A DNA stretch of 64,000 bases from Paenibacillus paridis (GCF_006345825.1 NZ_VCIX01000085.1:62001-126000); one strand, 5' to 3'. Counted from the first letter of the stretch, positions 55,148 to 64,000 are shown. Notes: a model not told the origin generated them from the letters alone. Made by a program: numbers and translations.

Positions 55148-58100
55148 ATGATGCATACGGCAAAGGATTCTCCAAAGCCGGAAAACAGCACATGGACGGA
55201 CGATCAGTGGGATGCTATCGTAACGAGCGGCTCCAACATACTTGTTGCAGCAGCAGCGGGTTCAGGCAAGACGGCCGTTCTTGTTGAGCGTATCATTCGC
55301 AAAATATCGGCGAATACCGATGTTGACCGTCTGCTGGTTGCTACCTTTACGAAGGCTGCGGCAGCTGAAATGAAGGATCGTATCCGCCTTGCTTTGGAGC
55401 TTGAGCTTGAGCGGCAGCCTGATTCTGAGCATTTGCGCCGCCAGCTGGCTTTAATGAACCGAGCTTCCATTACAACGCTGCATTCGTTTTGCATGGACGT
55501 TATTCGGCGATATTATTCTTTGATCGGCCTCGATCCCGGCTTTCGTATTGCCAATGAGACGGAGAGCGAGCTGATGCGACTTGATGTGCTTGATCAGCTG
55601 TTTGAACAAAAGTACGAAGGAGCTAACGACGAAGGTGCCTTTCTCCGCTTAGCGGATCGTTACGGCGGTGAGCGCGGTGACGAGCCCCTCTACCGCCTTG
55701 TCCAGCAGCTCTATGATTTTGCGCAAAGCCATCCGTGGCCAGCGCATTGGCTGAGGGAAACGGCGAAAGCTTTCGATGTTGCAGATGTCGCTGCCTTGCA
55801 AGGCAGCGAGTGGATCGCCAGTCTGAAAAATGACATCCAGCTTACGCTCGAAGGGGCAGGTTCTTTGCTGCACCAAGCGCTTGAGTTGACGCACATGCCG
55901 GCAGGTCCCGCCCCTTATGCCGCTACGTTGGACGATGACTTGGAGCTGGTAAGCTCGCTGGCAGAGATCATTTATACGATGCCATGGGAAAGCTGGATAG
56001 AGCCGTTTCAAGCGGCTCAGTTCGGCAAGCTTAAGGCAATGCGCGGCGATGAATATGACAAGTCGCTCCAGGAGCAGGCCAAGGAGCTGCGCGATAACGC
56101 GAAGAAGCTGGTTTCTTCGCTCGCGGATGAATTGTTTGGCAGAACGGCTGAGCAATTTTTGGAGGAGCTTCGCGAGCTTGCTCCTTTGATGAAAGCGTTA
56201 GCGGAGCTCGTCATCGAATTCGGACAAGCTTATGAGGCAGCAAAACGTGCCAAAGGCTTACTAGATTTTGGTGATTTGGAGCATTATTGCCTGCGTATTT
56301 TGCGAGATCCGTCCTCAACGCCGGAGAGCATGAATCCATCTATCGCGGCTTTCGAATTCCAGCAGCAGTTCGATGAAATCTTATTGGACGAATACCAAGA
56401 TACCAATATGGTGCAGGAAGCCATCGTATCGCTAATCGAACGCCCGGGAACGGGGAACCGGTTTATGGTCGGGGATGTAAAGCAAAGCATCTATGGCTTT
56501 AGGCTTGCAGAGCCGAAACTGTTTTTGCAGAAATACAAATCATATCTGTCGCTAAGGGCAGCAGGCAACCGTCCGAAAACAGAAGTCGGAGGCGCAGTGC
56601 GCATCGATTTGGCCCGCAATTTCAGGAGCCGGTCAGAGGTCGTCGACGGAGTCAATGCGGTATTTCGTGCGATTATGCGCGAGAACGTAGCAGAAATGGA
56701 TTATGATGCACGTGCTGAGCTTGTATGCGGCGCTTCCTATCCGGCTCCCCTGCCAGTTGACCGTTATCAGGTCGAATTTGCGGTATTGAACAAAGGCACG
56801 ATGGAGGAAGAGGAGCTCTCGGGAGCCGAGGATTCAGATTCTACGGAGTCCTCGGAAGAAGGCGAGCAAGACGGAAGCGGCACTCCTGTAGAGTCGGCAG
56901 CTGAACTCAAGGCAGCTGAGCTCGAGGCTCGCTGGATCGCGCAGCAGCTGAAGTCGCTAATTGACAGCGGATTTCAGGTTTATGACGGCAAAAGGCGTGA
57001 AAATCGGTCTTTGCAATGGAGAGATGTCGTTATTTTGCTGCGTGCGACGCAGCAGTGGGCGCCCATTATAATCGAGGAATTGCAAGGCAGCGGCATTCCG
57101 GCTTACGCTGAGCTCAGCAGCGGTTATTTTGACGCAACGGAAGTGGAGACGATGCTGTCCCTGCTTCGCGTCATCGATAATCCGTATCAGGATATTCCGC
57201 TGGCCGCGGCCTTGCGATCTCCTTTATTTGGACTGAATGCAGAGGAGCTTGCGCGAATTCGCATCCAATCAGCCAAATCATCGTATTATGATGCGGTGCT
57301 GCTTGCTGCCGGCGATTTGTTAGTGGCTGAGGAGACTCGCCGCAAGCTTTCCTTGTTTTTGGACAGCCTCGACCGCTGGCGGGAGGAAGCAAGGCAAGGC
57401 TCGCTTGCCGACCTGCTATGGGAAATCTACCGCGAGACCGGCTATTATGATTTCGTTGGCGGGCTGCCAGGCGGTACACAGCGGCAAGCTAATTTGCGTG
57501 CGCTGCATGACCGGGCACGGCAATACGAGGCAACATCCTTCAGGGGCTTATTCCGCTTTCTGCGGTTTATTGAACGCATGCGAGACAGCGGCGGGGATTT
57601 GGGAACGGCCAGGGCACTTGGGGAGCAGGAGGACGTCGTGCGCATCATGTCTATCCACAAGAGCAAAGGACTTGAATTTCCGGTCGTGTTCGTTGCGGGA
57701 CTCGGAAAGCTCTTTAATCAACAGGATGTGAGGAGCGTGTTCCTCAAGCACAAGGAACTCGGCTTTGGACCTCGATTTGTAGACCCTGATCTTCGCATCA
57801 GCTACCCTACGCTGCCCTATTTGGCGATTCGCAGGGCGATGCGCAAGGAGATGCTGGCTGAGGAAATGCGTATCCTCTACGTAGCGTTAACGAGGCCTAA
57901 GGAGAAGATGTTTCTAGTGGCGACGGTAGCAGACGCAGAAGCCAAGCTGAAGCGCTGGCTTGCCTCCGTCGATGCCAATGGCATGATGCCCGACTTCCGT
58001 GTAGCCGCTGCCCGTTCGTTCATCGATTGGCTCGGACCGCTGGCAGCGGTTCAAATTGCTGCGAAGGAGCAGGCACTGCAAAACGCGCCGCAGTGGCAAG

Positions 58101-58990
58101 CTGGCATCGTATCCGCCTCCCTCTTCGGCACGGAAGCGGCAGCGGCAATCGAGGAGCAGGATGAACGGGAAGAAGCCAGATTTGAGAGGCTTCAAGCGGT
58201 AACGACGCTGTCGCTTCTCGATGGCGTGGAGGAGGACGCTCAGCTTCGGGAAAGGTTGTCATGGGCGTATCCGCATCAAGCAGCGGCGCGGCTAGCAGCC
58301 AAAACCTCGGTTACGGAAATGAAAAGACTGCATTCGGAAGTGTTGGAGGATGCCGTTCCTTTGGAGGAGCAGTGGGCTAGCAAGCCAGTGGAAAATGGTG
58401 CGCCTACCATTCCTGCAGAGAGCTACACGTTTCGTCTCCGGCGCCCTGCCTTCATGGAGGAGAAGTCGCTGACAGCCGCAGAAAAAGGTTCGGTAAACCA
58501 TTTGCTAATGCAGCATGTTCCGCTCTCAGAGCCGACAAGCTTGCAAAGGCTTAAGGAAACGCTGGATAGCATGATCGAACGCCGTATGCTGACCAGGATG
58601 CAGTCAGAGGCGATTAACCTACCGGCAGTCGCTGCTTTTTTTGATAGCGAGCTTGGTCAACGTTTGCTTCAGGCAGGCTGGGTAAGGCGCGAGGTGCCGT
58701 TCAGCAGTATGTTTCCAGCCAGTCGTGTATATCCGGACGCGGAGGATTCACTGACGAAGGAGCCGATCTTGATTCAAGGGGTGATCGATTGCCTGTTCGA
58801 GGACGATGCCGGCGTCGTATTGCTGGATTACAAGACGGATCGGATACATAACGGGCAATGGACGGAGGGGGCCGAGCGCCATCGCTTTCAACTGGAGCTT
58901 TATGCAGAAGCGATTGAATCTGTGCTGGGCCGTAAAGTAGACGAATGCCATGTCTTTTTCTTTGACGGCGGGCAATCGGTACAGCTTTAA
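55148..58990 (+). CDS. addA: ATP-dependent helicase/nuclease subunit A
   Basis: A UvrD-type helicase with a C-terminal nuclease: Walker A AAAGSGKTAVLVERII, LLDEYQDTN (motif II), motif III-like GDVKQSIYGFR, EEMRILYVALTRPKEKM (motif VI) and the nuclease motif GVIDCLFEDD...LLDYKTDRI. The 1280 residues are normal. Residues about 555-590 form a Ser/Glu/Asp-rich low-complexity loop (SEEGEQDGSG) not expected in the core fold. GAGGGAG lies ahead of ATG 55148. A palindromic repeat follows. Confidence 0.97.
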   Translation: MMHTAKDSPKPENSTWTDDQWDAIVTSGSNILVAAAAGSGKTAVLVERIIRKISANTDVDRLLVATFTKAAAAEMKDRIRLALELELERQPDSEHLRRQLALMNRASITTLHSFCMDVIRRYYSLIGLDPGFRIANETESELMRLDVLDQLFEQKYEGANDEGAFLRLADRYGGERGDEPLYRLVQQLYDFAQSHPWPAHWLRETAKAFDVADVAALQGSEWIASLKNDIQLTLEGAGSLLHQALELTHMPAGPAPYAATLDDDLELVSSLAEIIYTMPWESWIEPFQAAQFGKLKAMRGDEYDKSLQEQAKELRDNAKKLVSSLADELFGRTAEQFLEELRELAPLMKALAELVIEFGQAYEAAKRAKGLLDFGDLEHYCLRILRDPSSTPESMNPSIAAFEFQQQFDEILLDEYQDTNMVQEAIVSLIERPGTGNRFMVGDVKQSIYGFRLAEPKLFLQKYKSYLSLRAAGNRPKTEVGGAVRIDLARNFRSRSEVVDGVNAVFRAIMRENVAEMDYDARAELVCGASYPAPLPVDRYQVEFAVLNKGTMEEEELSGAEDSDSTESSEEGEQDGSGTPVESAAELKAAELEARWIAQQLKSLIDSGFQVYDGKRRENRSLQWRDVVILLRATQQWAPIIIEELQGSGIPAYAELSSGYFDATEVETMLSLLRVIDNPYQDIPLAAALRSPLFGLNAEELARIRIQSAKSSYYDAVLLAAGDLLVAEETRRKLSLFLDSLDRWREEARQGSLADLLWEIYRETGYYDFVGGLPGGTQRQANLRALHDRARQYEATSFRGLFRFLRFIERMRDSGGDLGTARALGEQEDVVRIMSIHKSKGLEFPVVFVAGLGKLFNQQDVRSVFLKHKELGFGPRFVDPDLRISYPTLPYLAIRRAMRKEMLAEEMRILYVALTRPKEKMFLVATVADAEAKLKRWLASVDANGMMPDFRVAAARSFIDWLGPLAAVQIAAKEQALQNAPQWQAGIVSASLFGTEAAAAIEEQDEREEARFERLQAVTTLSLLDGVEEDAQLRERLSWAYPHQAAARLAAKTSVTEMKRLHSEVLEDAVPLEEQWASKPVENGAPTIPAESYTFRLRRPAFMEEKSLTAAEKGSVNHLLMQHVPLSEPTSLQRLKETLDSMIERRMLTRMQSEAINLPAVAAFFDSELGQRLLQAGWVRREVPFSSMFPASRVYPDAEDSLTKEPILIQGVIDCLFEDDAGVVLLDYKTDRIHNGQWTEGAERHRFQLELYAEAIESVLGRKVDECHVFFFDGGQSVQL

Positions 58991-59000
58991 CAAAGGAACT

Positions 59001-59124
59001 TATATAAGTTCAACTGAAAAAATGAAGGTTAAGCGAAGTGAGAAGATCGTTCTATAGAAACGAAGCGTTCGCCTTTGTAGCCGGATTCTTACCTTTAACG
59101 AAAAACTTTAGTTCAACTTATATA
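59001..59124. repeat. Inverted-repeat element after addA
   Basis: The ends, TATATAAGTTCAACTGAA (59001-59018) and the reverse complement of 59107-59124, match at 16 of 18 positions. The interior is partly complementary (AAGGTTAAG against CTTACCTTT region) with a central CGTTCTATAGAAACG. The 124-base unit is free of coding sequence and has the form of a MITE or a REP-type element. Confidence 0.65.
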
Positions 59125-59145
59125 GCATAAAAGGAGGCAGCGAAG

Positions 59146-59739
59146 TTGGAACAGCAGCAAACGGGCAAACGCTCGATCGCACTGCCGATTACACTTGTCA
59201 TTCTTGTGTTTAGTTTAATTGGCAATGTTTTTTTGTATTCGCAATTTTTGCAGCATAAGCAGGAAAATAATTTTGAGGCTGGCCAGAGCATTTACGAGGC
59301 GGGCTCGGAAACCAAGCAATTTGTGGAGGAACTGCTCCCTCTGCTCGAAGCATTGAAGCAAAGCAAGGGGCTGGAAGAGCGGATTTCATTGAATTTCGAG
59401 CTCGGTAAAATGAGAGCGAATAGCAGCTCAGTTATTGCCTTTGCTGAGGAAGCTGAGCGTTTTTCAACGGAGCCGCAGAAGATTAACGCCGAGCTGTTTT
59501 CATTATTTTTGGAGGAAAAGGTTTCGGCCCTGCAAACTATTGGACGCCATGCGGGTCCATTGAACGACGAGGAGCAGGCTTCCATCGCGGAGCTTAAAGG
59601 CATATTTGAGACGATGTCTGGTATATTGAAAAATTTCAATACCAATATTGAAGGCAATCGCATTGCGATTATTCGCTTGTCCAGCGGGATTGATTGGCCG
59701 GAGCTGGTAGAGAAGCTGCAGCAAGCCATTCATCCTTAG
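59146..59739 (+). CDS. Membrane-anchored helical protein of unknown function
   Basis: TTG 59146 follows AAGGAGG by 8 bases. The 197-residue product has one span at about 12-32 and then an almost wholly helical extracytoplasmic domain (ELLPLLEALKQSKGLEERIS, SVIAFAEEAERF). It has no Cys and no catalytic motif. I recognise no family. It is in line with addAB, beyond the inverted-repeat element. Confidence 0.75.
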   Translation: MEQQQTGKRSIALPITLVILVFSLIGNVFLYSQFLQHKQENNFEAGQSIYEAGSETKQFVEELLPLLEALKQSKGLEERISLNFELGKMRANSSSVIAFAEEAERFSTEPQKINAELFSLFLEEKVSALQTIGRHAGPLNDEEQASIAELKGIFETMSGILKNFNTNIEGNRIAIIRLSSGIDWPELVEKLQQAIHP

Positions 59740-59789
59740 TGAACGGAACAGCAGCGATTAGAGCTGCATCATCATAGCATGAAGGATTC

Positions 59790-59939
59790 GTGGAAGTAGC
59801 CAAATGCCTACCTGTGAATAGGATGGTACCGATTGGCTATCCGATCTATCCGTACCCTAATTTTCCAAGAGGTAGATTAATTAGGCAAGTATTTCCGCTT
59901 GCAGGATTGATAGCTTTGTCATTGCTGCCTTATTATTAA
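59790..59939 (+). CDS. Possible 49-residue Pro/Tyr-rich peptide
   Basis: A frame ending with TAA at 59937-59939 encodes a segment starting MVPIGYPIYPYPNFPRGR and ending in a hydrophobic IALSLLPYY. This Tyr/Pro-rich head plus short hydrophobic tail looks like a real small (perhaps spore-coat or membrane-active) peptide. The start is unsure: GTG 59790, GTG 59814 and ATG 59823 are all in frame, and none has a good Shine-Dalgarno. The rest of the 300-base gap shows nothing else apart from the HIT promoter. Confidence 0.4.
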   Translation: MEVAKCLPVNRMVPIGYPIYPYPNFPRGRLIRQVFPLAGLIALSLLPYY

Positions 59940-59995
59940 AAGGGTATCTGAGATTAGCAGGGATGGGATGGTTTCCTGCTGATTCTGCTCCTCAG

Positions 59996-60025
59996 TTGGA
60001 CGAGTACCGAAATTTTCGCTATGAT
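59996..60025 (+). promoter_or_regulatory. Possible promoter of the HIT gene
   Basis: TTGGAC (59996-60001), 18 bases, then TATGAT (60020-60025), about 33 bases before the start codon. Confidence 0.5.
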
Positions 60026-60057
60026 AGAAAGAGTTTACGAATCAGGGGGTGAAACGA

Positions 60058-60411
60058 ATGGACTGTCTTTTTTGCAAAATTATTGAAGGCACGATTCCGT
60101 CCAAGAAGGTATTTGAAAATGACAGGATCTTGGCGTTCCACGATATACAGCCTGCTGCTCCAGTACATATTCTCATCATACCGAAGAAGCATATCCCTAC
60201 AATGAATGAAGTTACGGATGATGATGCCGCAGTGATGGCGGAGCTCTTCTCAGTAGCACGGCAGATCGCTAAAGAGCAAGGGATTGCGGATTCCGGCTAC
60301 CGACTTGTCAACAATGTAAATGCCGATGGTGGGCAGGTTGTTTACCATTTGCATATCCATTTGCTAGGGGGAACAAAACTTTCTCCGCAATTAACAAATA
60401 TCCAAAGTTGA
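60058..60411 (+). CDS. HIT-family nucleotide-binding protein
   Basis: A 117-residue histidine-triad hydrolase with FCKIIEGTIPSKKVFENDRI at the start and the triad YHLHIHLLGG near the end, as in HinT proteins that cleave nucleoside phosphoramidates. The C-terminal residues differ from the usual end, probably because the gene stops where the rpsU promoter begins. ATG 60058 is 8 bases after AGGGGG; GTG 60049 lies within that Shine-Dalgarno. Confidence 0.92.
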   Translation: MDCLFCKIIEGTIPSKKVFENDRILAFHDIQPAAPVHILIIPKKHIPTMNEVTDDDAAVMAELFSVARQIAKEQGIADSGYRLVNNVNADGGQVVYHLHIHLLGGTKLSPQLTNIQS

Positions 60412-60437
60412 CACTGCCTTTTGGTTTGACATATAAT
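60408..60437 (+). promoter_or_regulatory. rpsU: Promoter of rpsU
   Basis: Perfect TTGACA (60408-60413) and TATAAT (60432-60437) with 18 bases between. The -35 overlaps the HIT stop codon TGA. Confidence 0.85.
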
Positions 60438-60496
60438 GAAATTTGATAAACCGTGTATTAGCTCTGGACGGTCTGTTTCGGAGGGAGGGAAAACTG

Positions 60497-60670
60497 GTGT
60501 CTGAAACTAAAGTTCGCAAAAACGAAACTATTGATGCTGCGCTTCGCCGCTTTAAACGTTCCATCGCTAAAGATGGAGTTCTAGCTGAGGTGAAAAAACG
60601 CAAGCATTATGAAAAGCCAAGTGTGAAGCGCAAGAAGAAGTCTGAGGCTGCGCGCAAGAGAAAGTTTTAG
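60497..60670 (+). CDS. rpsU: 30S ribosomal protein S21
   Basis: A 57-residue, very basic protein: [17 protein letters not shown] and [18 protein letters not shown] are S21 signatures. S21 joins the 30S platform late and helps mRNA binding. GTG 60497 follows GGAGGGA by about 7 bases; the frame is open from 60443. yqeY follows after 15 bases. Confidence 0.96.
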   Translation: MSETKVRKNETIDAALRRFKRSIAKDGVLAEVKKRKHYEKPSVKRKKKSEAARKRKF

Positions 60671-60685
60671 GAGGATCCTTCCATA

Positions 60686-61129
60686 ATGAACCTGAGCGAA
60701 AGATTGACCGACGATATGAAGCAAGCCATGAAGAATCAGGACAAGTTTAAGCTTTCCGTAATTCGTATGATGCGCGCGTCAGTGAAAAACTTGGAAATCG
60801 ATCTCAAGCGTCCTTTGGACGATAACGAAGTGCTTGATATATTGAGTCGTGAAATCAAACAACGTAAAGATTCCCTCCAAGAATTTAAAAAAGCCAGCCG
60901 TGATGATTTAGTAGCGGGTCTTGAGGTCGAAATTGAAATTATTAGTCAATACCTTCCCGAACAGCTGACTGAAGAAGAGATTCAAGAGATAGTAACGCAG
61001 ACCATCCATGAACTCGGTGCTTCTTCCAAAGCCGATATGGGAAAAGTTATGAGTGCCCTTCTGCCAAAAACAAAAGGACGCGCTGACGGTAAGCTAGTAA
61101 ATCAACTCGTACAGCAACATCTTAACTAA
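60686..61129 (+). CDS. yqeY: GatB/YqeY domain protein
   Basis: A 147-residue protein of the YqeY family, whose domain also forms the tail of GatB and may bind tRNA; its own role is unclear. LTDDMKQAMKNQDKFKLSVIRMM, YLPEQLTEEEIQEIV and GKVMSALLPKTKGRADG are characteristic. AGGAGG lies ahead. It forms the usual rpsU-yqeY pair and ends at a strong terminator. Confidence 0.95.
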   Translation: MNLSERLTDDMKQAMKNQDKFKLSVIRMMRASVKNLEIDLKRPLDDNEVLDILSREIKQRKDSLQEFKKASRDDLVAGLEVEIEIISQYLPEQLTEEEIQEIVTQTIHELGASSKADMGKVMSALLPKTKGRADGKLVNQLVQQHLN

Positions 61130-61148
61130 CTAAACATTCGGACTAACA

Positions 61149-61179
61149 AAACACCCCTGATTCAGGGGTGTTTTTTTTT
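61149..61179 (+). terminator. Terminator after yqeY
   Basis: ACACCCCTGA-like arm and TCAGGGGTGT around a short loop, followed by nine Ts. Confidence 0.9.
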
Positions 61180-61192
61180 GAAGCATAGGAAA

Positions 61193-61239
61193 GTATAGGA
61201 GTTTGCTCATACTTTCTCTATAAGTTTCGCAGAAACGAT
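61193..61239 (+). repeat. Dispersed short repeat, copy B
   Basis: About 47 bases, matching copy A (25059-25103) over ATAGG, GTTTGCTCAT, TCTCT and GTTTCGCAGAAACGAT. The last block folds as GTTTC-GCA-GAAAC. Confidence 0.6.
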
Positions 61240-61333
61240 TAAATCATCCGGATATCGTGTATACAGAATAATGAAACATTTTTGCTTGTTGTACGTAATA
61301 GGGAACAATACATGAGAAAAAGGAGGAACCTTC

Positions 61334-62725
61334 TTGCACATGAATCGATGGCGAAGAAGATGGTCCACCGCTCCTATTGCATGGTTGGCAGCATTAATTA
61401 TGGTGACGTTTGCAGGTGTTATTGGCGCACCAGCGGATCAGGCGGAAGCGGCAACCGACGCGGGTCCGGCAGTTTATGTCATTCCTGTGAAGCAAACAGT
61501 TGAATCGGGTCTTCAATCTTTTTTGGAGAGGGCTTACGAAGAGGCTGGAGAAGCAAAGGCCGAGCATATGGTCCTGGTTATCAATACGCTCGGAGGGAAA
61601 GTCGTTAATGCCGAAAGGATAGGTCATTTTATTCGGGAAAGCAGTATTCCGACAACGGCGTTCGTTGAAGGGAAGGCGGTCTCGGCAGGCACGTATATTG
61701 CGCTTAATGCCGATCAGATTGTCATGCAGCCAGGGAGTACGATTGGCGCTGCTGCAGTGGTAGACGGATCAGGACGTTTGCTCGAAGATCCAAAGACGAT
61801 TTCGTTCTGGACTTCTGAGATGAGCGAATCTGCAGGGTTACAAGGACGGGACAAAAACATCGCTGCGGCGATGGTTGACATCAATGTCACGCTTGATCTG
61901 AAAGAAAAGATCGGCAGAGACAAGCTAAAAGGCGAAATTCTGACCCTGACGGCAAGCGAAGCGGAGAAGGTCGGGTATTCCGAGCATACGGCTGCTTCCG
62001 TTGATGAAGTGGTGAAGTGGCTCGGCCTTGAAGACCGCGTACAAATCGAGGTGACTCCTTCATTGGCTGAGAAAACGGCCAGATGGCTGGTAGATCCCGT
62101 GGTTATGACCGTTCTGCTCATTCTGGGTATAGCAGGTGTCGTAATTGAAATGATCGTCCCAGGCTTTGGCGCTCCTGGCATCATCGGCATTCTCGCGTTC
62201 GGCCTGTATTTCTTTGGCCACTATGTGGCAGGATTTGCGGGCATGGAATCTGTCGTGCTGTTCGTCATCGGGATAGCGCTGCTCATTATCGAGGTGTTTG
62301 TGCCAAGCTTTGGCATACTCGGAATACTTGGAAGCGCGTCATTGATAACCGGGGTGGTGACTGCGGCATCGGACCCGATGTCAGCATTTATCTCCATAGT
62401 GATTGCATTGGTCGCAGCGATCATTTTAATCGCCATTTTTGTAAGAATGAACAAAGCAAAAGGGGTATGGAACAAGTTTATTTTGCGGGATAAGCTGACC
62501 ACTGAGCAAGGTTACCTATCGGCTGACGTCAAGGATTCCTTGCTAGGTCTTGAGGGAATGACGATTACGCCGCTTCGTCCCGCGGGAACGGTGCTCATAG
62601 GCGATAACCGTATCGACGTGGTGACTTCCGGAGAATTCGTGGATGCCAATCGGCCGGTGAAGGTCGTGAAGGCGGAAGGGACCTGGGTAGTCGTCAAGGA
62701 AGTTGTGAATGTAACTAAACTATAA
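61334..62725 (+). CDS. NfeD-family membrane serine protease (YqeZ-like)
   Basis: A signal/anchor segment at the N-terminus leads to a ClpP-like protease domain with [19 protein letters not shown], where the Ser and a later Lys would form the catalytic dyad, then several spans (about 255-365) and a soluble NfeD OB-fold domain ([14 protein letters not shown]). The 463 residues fit the long NfeD1b form. TTG 61334 is 7 bases after AGGAGG; ATG 61340 is the alternative. It is next to floA, as is usual, since NfeD and flotillin act in membrane domain organisation. Confidence 0.92.
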   Translation: MHMNRWRRRWSTAPIAWLAALIMVTFAGVIGAPADQAEAATDAGPAVYVIPVKQTVESGLQSFLERAYEEAGEAKAEHMVLVINTLGGKVVNAERIGHFIRESSIPTTAFVEGKAVSAGTYIALNADQIVMQPGSTIGAAAVVDGSGRLLEDPKTISFWTSEMSESAGLQGRDKNIAAAMVDINVTLDLKEKIGRDKLKGEILTLTASEAEKVGYSEHTAASVDEVVKWLGLEDRVQIEVTPSLAEKTARWLVDPVVMTVLLILGIAGVVIEMIVPGFGAPGIIGILAFGLYFFGHYVAGFAGMESVVLFVIGIALLIIEVFVPSFGILGILGSASLITGVVTAASDPMSAFISIVIALVAAIILIAIFVRMNKAKGVWNKFILRDKLTTEQGYLSADVKDSLLGLEGMTITPLRPAGTVLIGDNRIDVVTSGEFVDANRPVKVVKAEGTWVVVKEVVNVTKL

Positions 62726-62744
62726 ATACTTGGAGGTTGGATAT

Positions 62745-63734
62745 ATGGATCCGTTGGTTTCCTTTTTGATATTAGCCGTTGTCGTTATTATCGTTTTGTC
62801 TGTATTTCTTAGTTTTTTCCCGATTATGCTGTGGATTTCAGCGCTCGCTTCGGGCGTTCGGGTCGGAATCATCACACTCGTAGCTATGCGTTTACGCCGG
62901 GTCGTTCCAAGCAGAATCGTTAACCCGCTCATTAAAGCGACAAAAGCAGGCCTAGGGCTTAATATTAACCAGCTAGAAAGTCACTTTCTGGCCGGCGGTA
63001 ACGTCGACCGCGTCGTTAATGCGCTGATTGCCGCGCAGCGTGCCAATATTCCACTCATATTCGAGCGTGCGGCTGCGATCGACCTTGCAGGACGTGACGT
63101 GCTTCAAGCGGTACAAATGAGTGTAAATCCGCGTGTGATTGAAACGCCTATCGTTGCCGCGGTAGCAAAAGACGGGATTGAGGTAAAGGTAAAAGCGCGA
63201 GTAACCGTTCGTGCCAACATTGATCGCCTTGTCGGCGGTGCCGGCGAAGAAACGATCATTGCCCGGGTAGGTGAAGGTATCGTTACGACGGTTGGTTCGG
63301 CAAACTCCCATAAGGATGTCTTGGAAAATCCGGATATGATCTCTCGCACGGTGCTTGGTAAAGGCCTTGATGCCGGTACAGCATTTGAAATCCTGTCGAT
63401 CGATATTGCGGATGTGGACGTAGGCAAGAACATTGGCGCGCATCTGCAAACGGAGCAAGCGGAAGCTGACAAAAAAATTGCACAGGCCAAAGCGGAAGAA
63501 CGCCGCGCGATGGCTGTAGCGCAAGAGCAGGAAATGAAAGCGAAGGTCGTAGAAATGGAAGCGCGAGTCGTTGAATCCGAATCGCAGGTTCCGCTTGCAA
63601 TGGCGGAAGCGCTCAAATCGGGAAAAATCGGCGTGATGGATTATATGAACCTGAAGAACATCGAGGCCGATACGCAAATGCGCAGCTCCATTGGTAAGCA
63701 AGAAGGACCTACAGATCACAAAGACGGACGCTAA
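62745..63734 (+). CDS. floA: Flotillin-like protein FloA
   Basis: A 329-residue SPFH-domain scaffold of membrane microdomains. Two hydrophobic N-terminal stretches ([19 protein letters not shown] and [10 protein letters not shown]) anchor it; the SPFH domain includes [15 protein letters not shown] and the C-terminal flotillin coiled coil has repeated Glu/Ala ([18 protein letters not shown]). ATG 62745 is 8 bases after GGAGG; the frame is open from 62730. It follows yqeZ by 19 bases. Confidence 0.96.
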   Translation: MDPLVSFLILAVVVIIVLSVFLSFFPIMLWISALASGVRVGIITLVAMRLRRVVPSRIVNPLIKATKAGLGLNINQLESHFLAGGNVDRVVNALIAAQRANIPLIFERAAAIDLAGRDVLQAVQMSVNPRVIETPIVAAVAKDGIEVKVKARVTVRANIDRLVGGAGEETIIARVGEGIVTTVGSANSHKDVLENPDMISRTVLGKGLDAGTAFEILSIDIADVDVGKNIGAHLQTEQAEADKKIAQAKAEERRAMAVAQEQEMKAKVVEMEARVVESESQVPLAMAEALKSGKIGVMDYMNLKNIEADTQMRSSIGKQEGPTDHKDGR

Positions 63735-63794
63735 CGCGCATGCGCAGCCGCATAAATTCATTTGCCCAGGCTGTGTATTGGAGGTGAAGGCAGC

Positions 63795-64000
63795 TTGAAA
63801 ATCATCGATTTCTTGATGAATAATATATTTATTGTCGTGATTATTGTTGGAGCGCTGGCTTCAATGTTTGGCAAAGCTGGAGGCAAGAAGAAGCCGAGTC
63901 AGATGCCCGATTTTGGAGGCGGCGGACTGCCTCGGAATTTGCAGCCTCGGACAACGGAAGAGCCGCAGCGCCAGAGCCGTCCCGTGCTGCAAGAGCAACC
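63795..64000 (+). CDS. Membrane-anchored protein, 3' end cut by window
   Basis: TTG 63795 follows GGAGGTG by 8 bases. The visible part has one N-terminal span (IFIVVIIVGALASMF), a basic stretch GKAGGKKKPSQ and then a Gly/Pro/Arg/Gln-rich tail. It occupies the yqfB position of the B. subtilis order, though I see no similarity. The frame is open to the right edge. Confidence 0.7.
   Translation, partial: MKIIDFLMNNIFIVVIIVGALASMFGKAGGKKKPSQMPDFGGGGLPRNLQPRTTEEPQRQSRPVLQEQ

Overview
The window looks like a chromosomal segment of an endospore-forming, low-to-mid GC Bacillota, most likely Paenibacillus or a close relative. The evidence is the spore genes (gpr, spoIIP, a YjcZ-family peptide), an AddAB recombinase, a T-box leuS leader, a CIRCE-controlled hrcA-grpE-dnaK-dnaJ operon and SD-led genes that often start with TTG or GTG. 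No rRNA, tRNA, CRISPR array, prophage or insertion sequence was seen.

Layout. Bases 1-13,600 hold mixed housekeeping and accessory genes: a cut L,D-transpeptidase, a 46-residue membrane peptide, pyrD and the alarmone synthetase relQ, a thioredoxin/PCYCGC lipoprotein pair, rsmF and an RsuA-type pseudouridine synthase, a HAD phosphatase, a YjcZ peptide, a DEAD-box helicase with a very long RG-rich tail, ywbE, a DinB-GNAT fusion and a CynX-type transporter. Bases 13,600-16,500 carry the T-box leader and leuS.

From 16,490 to the right end the gene order follows the Bacillus subtilis comER-comEABC-holA-rpsT-gpr-spoIIP-yqxA-lepA-hemW-hrcA-grpE-dnaK-dnaJ-prmA-rsmE-mtaB-yqeW-rpsU-yqeY-yqeZ-floA block (from general knowledge of that genome). 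Lineage-specific cargo is inserted at several joints: metY between comEA and comEB; an ECF sigma/anti-sigma pair between comEC and holA; a GNAT and a 91-residue protein before hrcA; two tiny genes plus a TetR-linked sulfonate (ssu) operon between dnaJ and prmA; an M50 protease between prmA and rsmE; a Nudix hydrolase; and an RlmI-like methyltransferase, addB, addA, a membrane protein and a HIT protein between yqeW and rpsU.

How the genes work together: competence DNA uptake (ComEA, ComEC), recombination and repair (AddAB, HolA), protein quality control (HrcA regulon), translation and RNA modification (LeuS, LepA, RsmE, RsmF, MtaB, PrmA, S20, S21), sporulation (SpoIIP, GPR) and sulfur scavenging (Ssu, MetY). 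Points most worth a second look are the dispersed hairpin repeats near 25.1, 59.1 and 61.2 kb, the operator/terminator architecture ahead of ssuD, the terminator splitting comEB from comEC, the DinB-GNAT fusion, insertions in two methyltransferases, and several tiny genes. No clearly new multi-gene system is evident; most of the window is conserved core.
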